A stretch of 19,567 nucleotides of DNA from Oceanimonas doudoroffii (GTDB taxonomy: Bacteria; Pseudomonadota; Gammaproteobacteria; Enterobacterales; Aeromonadaceae), in the NCBI RefSeq assembly GCF_002242685.1, contig NZ_NBIM01000013.1, forward strand, positions 1 through 19,567, read 5' to 3'. Below, piece after piece: positions 17,014 to 19,567 of this stretch (its first letter is position 1; the number at the start of each line of letters is the position of its first letter). The position numbers were made by a program, and so were the translations under genes. Below the pieces are notes generated by a model. The model was not told the origin of the DNA. It ran no database searches and saw only the letters and a program-made list of their open reading frames with translations.

Positions 17014-19116
17014 GTGGCTCGTACAACTCCGATTGAGCGCTATCGTAATATCGGTATCAGTGCTCACATTGACGCCGGCAAAACCACCACCACCGAGCGC
17101 ATCCTGTTCTATACAGGCGTGAACCACAAGCTGGGTGAAGTGCATGATGGCGCCGCCACCATGGACTGGATGGAGCAGGAGCAGGAGCGTGGTATTACCA
17201 TCACCTCTGCGGCCACCACCTGTTTCTGGGACGGCATGGCGCACCAGTTTCCCCAGCATCGCATCAACATCATCGATACTCCCGGACACGTTGACTTCAC
17301 CATTGAAGTGGAACGCTCCATGCGGGTACTCGACGGTGCCGTGATGGTGTATTGCGCGGTGGGTGGTGTTCAGCCCCAGTCCGAGACGGTATGGCGTCAG
17401 GCCAACAAGTATCACGTTCCCCGTATTGCCTTCGTCAACAAGATGGACCGTACCGGTGCCAACTTTCTGCGCGTGGTCGAGCAAATCAAGACCCGCCTGA
17501 AAGGCATGCCCGTGCCGGTTCAGCTGCCCATCGGTGCGGAAGACCACTTCCGTGGTGTGGTGGATCTGGTCAAGATGAAAGCCATTGACTGGAACGAAGA
17601 CGACAACGGCACCAGCTTTGAATATCACGATATTCCTGCCGAGCTGCAGGAGCTGGCCGAAACGTGGCACCAGAACCTGGTTGAAGCCGCCGCCGAAGCC
17701 AGCGAAGAGCTGATGGAAAAATACCTGGAAGAAGGCGAGCTGAGCGAGGAGGAGATCAAATCCGGCCTGCGCAGTCGCGTCCTCAACAATGAGGTGATTC
17801 TGGTTACCTGTGGATCCGCGTTCAAGAACAAGGGTGTACAGGCCATGCTCGACGTGGTGGTGGAGTACCTGCCGTCTCCGGTGGAAGTACCTGCCATTGC
17901 CGGTGTGAAGGAAGACGGCGAAACGCCCGATACCCGTCCCGCCGACGACGCCGCGCCTTTTGCCGCGCTGGCGTTCAAGATCGCCACCGATCCCTTTGTG
18001 GGCAACCTGACCTTCTTCCGCGTCTACTCCGGTGTGGTCAGCACCGGCGATACCTTGATGAACTCGGTCAAGGGCAAGCGCGAGCGCATCGGCCGCATCG
18101 TACAGATGCACGCCAACAAGCGTGACGAAATCAAGTCGGTGTGTGCCGGTGACATCGCCGCCGCCATCGGCCTGAAAGACGTGACCACGGGTGACACCCT
18201 GTGTGCCCCGGATGCACCCATCATTCTGGAACGGATGGAATTCCCCGAGCCGGTTATCTCCGTGGCGGTCGAGCCGAGAACCAAGGCCGATCAGGAGAAA
18301 ATGGGCCTGGCCTTGGGCCGTCTGGCCCAGGAAGATCCTTCGTTCCGGGTCTGGACCGACGAAGAGTCCGGCCAGACCATTATCGCCGGCATGGGCGAAC
18401 TGCACCTGGACATCATCGTGGACCGCATGAAACGCGAGTTCAAGGTGGAGGCCAACGTGGGCAAGCCCCAGGTGGCCTTCCGCGAAACCATTCGTGGTTC
18501 CGTGGAGCAGGAAGGCAAGTTCGTGCGCCAGTCCGGTGGTCGTGGTCAGTTTGGTCATGTCTGGATCAAGATCGAGCCCCAGGAGCAGGGCGCCGGCTAC
18601 ACCTTCGTGAACGCCATTGTGGGCGGTGTGATTCCCAAGGAATACATACCCGCCGTGGACAAGGGCATTCAGGAGCAGATGAAGCAGGGCGTACTGGCCG
18701 GTTACCCGATCGAAGACCTCAAAGTCACCCTGTACGATGGCTCGTTCCACGATGTTGACTCTTCCGAAATGGCCTTTAAGATCGCCGGTTCCATGGCGTT
18801 CAAGGCGGGTTTCATGAAGTGTAACCCGGCTCTGCTCGAGCCCCTGATGAAGGTGGAAGTGGAAACGCCGGAGGAGTATATGGGTGATGTGATCGGCGAC
18901 GTGAACCGTCGTCGCGGCATCATCGAAGGCATGGAAGATGGCGCCACCGGCAAGATTGTGAATGCCCTGGTTCCGCTGTCCGAAATGTTCGGTTACGCTA
19001 CCGACCTGCGTTCGCAGTCTCAGGGTCGTGCTTCCTACTCCATGGAGTTTGCCAAGTACGCCGAAGTGCCTGCGAACATGGCCGAGGCAGTGGTTGCTGC
19101 CCGCCGAGGTTATTAA
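17014..19116 (+). CDS. fusA: Elongation factor G
   Basis: The GTPase drives ribosomal translocation and, with RRF, recycling. It has 700 residues (E. coli 704). G1 AHIDAGKTT is at 17-25, switch I GITIT at 60-64, G3 DTPGH at 88-92 (H92 catalytic) and G4 NKMD at 142-145. Domains II-V follow, including the domain IV tip with [19 protein letters not shown] and the terminal [14 protein letters not shown]. The start is a GTG at 17014, with AGAGGA 7 nt upstream and the exact family N terminus [13 protein letters not shown]; an in-frame ATG 19 codons earlier gives a non-family extension. E. coli fusA also starts with GTG. The sequence shows normal housekeeping EF-G, not a FusB or Tet-type protein. 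Confidence 0.98.
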   Translation: MARTTPIERYRNIGISAHIDAGKTTTTERILFYTGVNHKLGEVHDGAATMDWMEQEQERGITITSAATTCFWDGMAHQFPQHRINIIDTPGHVDFTIEVERSMRVLDGAVMVYCAVGGVQPQSETVWRQANKYHVPRIAFVNKMDRTGANFLRVVEQIKTRLKGMPVPVQLPIGAEDHFRGVVDLVKMKAIDWNEDDNGTSFEYHDIPAELQELAETWHQNLVEAAAEASEELMEKYLEEGELSEEEIKSGLRSRVLNNEVILVTCGSAFKNKGVQAMLDVVVEYLPSPVEVPAIAGVKEDGETPDTRPADDAAPFAALAFKIATDPFVGNLTFFRVYSGVVSTGDTLMNSVKGKRERIGRIVQMHANKRDEIKSVCAGDIAAAIGLKDVTTGDTLCAPDAPIILERMEFPEPVISVAVEPRTKADQEKMGLALGRLAQEDPSFRVWTDEESGQTIIAGMGELHLDIIVDRMKREFKVEANVGKPQVAFRETIRGSVEQEGKFVRQSGGRGQFGHVWIKIEPQEQGAGYTFVNAIVGGVIPKEYIPAVDKGIQEQMKQGVLAGYPIEDLKVTLYDGSFHDVDSSEMAFKIAGSMAFKAGFMKCNPALLEPLMKVEVETPEEYMGDVIGDVNRRRGIIEGMEDGATGKIVNALVPLSEMFGYATDLRSQSQGRASYSMEFAKYAEVPANMAEAVVAARRGY

Positions 19117-19130
19117 TTTTTGTTAAATCT

Positions 19131-19154
19131 TCCCGTCCGCCGTTTCGGACGGGA
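19131..19154 (+). other. Intercistronic hairpin between fusA and tuf
   Basis: A perfect 9-bp stem, TCCCGTCCG (19131-19139) and CGGACGGGA (19146-19154), has loop CCGTTT. No T-run follows (GCAAATC), so it is unlikely to terminate; it could be an mRNA processing or stability element that tunes tuf expression against fusA. Confidence 0.6.
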
Positions 19155-19173
19155 GCAAATCAGGAAGGACTAG

Positions 19174-19567
<394 letters not shown>

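Noticed and set aside
16420..18750. A 776-codon open frame on the minus strand opposite rpsG and fusA
   Set aside because: It lies antisense to unmistakable ribosomal and EF-G genes and has no domain or signal; long antisense frames are expected opposite strongly codon-biased GC-rich genes.

Overview
The window is chromosomal DNA of a gammaproteobacterium. The genes read as close homologues of E. coli proteins in conserved E. coli-like order, GC-rich and lightly interrupted. IlvI/IlvH, TusDCB, YheO and the str operon look like an Aeromonadales-type genome (Oceanimonas, Oceanisphaera or Zobellella would fit), but the genus is my inference from family resemblance and was not tested by any search. 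I see no transposase, integrase, phage gene, CRISPR array or tRNA.

Layout. (1) 1-143: the 3' part of a 5S rRNA and its intrinsic terminator, the tail of an rrn operon. (2) 369-1748, plus strand: a PIN-PhoH ATPase. (3) 5055-1774, minus strand: the thiamin/TPP ABC importer thiBPQ, with start/stop overlaps and no recognisable TPP riboswitch. (4) 5190-5480, plus strand: a small single-domain PilZ protein. (5) 10371-5524, minus strand: leuL-leuABCD with a complete leucine attenuator: a leader peptide with four consecutive CTA codons, a 1:2 pairing over those codons, a 2:3 antiterminator and a 3:4 terminator. (6) 10372-10915: a 544-bp regulatory gap between the diverging leu and ilv genes. No leuO lies here; it holds a good ilvI promoter candidate and a short leader-like ORF rich in Ile and Leu codons. 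(7) 10916-13128, plus strand: ilvIH (acetolactate synthase III), followed by a strong terminator. (8) 13219-13521: a small secreted DUF2845-type protein. (9) 13623-14738: a YheO/DauR-type regulator followed 12 bp later by ridA, then a terminator. (10) 14792-15840: tusDCB, the sulfur relay for tRNA 2-thiouridine. (11) 15917-19567: the str operon rpsL-rpsG-fusA-tuf, with its promoter, a hairpin in the rpsL leader, a pairing that hides the rpsG ribosome binding site (the expected S7 autoregulation region), and tuf cut off by the window edge.

How it works together. The two middle blocks make branched-chain amino acids: IlvIH starts valine/isoleucine synthesis and LeuABCD takes 2-ketoisovalerate on to leucine. 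RidA removes reactive enamines/imines that can poison PLP enzymes, including the branched-chain aminotransferase. The right end is translation machinery (TusDCB tRNA thiolation, S12, S7, EF-G, EF-Tu). In E. coli yheO also sits directly before tusDCB-rpsLG-fusA-tufA; here ridA is inserted between yheO and tusD.

Most of the window is ordinary housekeeping sequence. I did not find an undescribed system. The items most worth a second look are regulatory: the leu attenuator, the possible second leader ORF before ilvI, the rpsL leader hairpin, and the yheO-ridA pairing.
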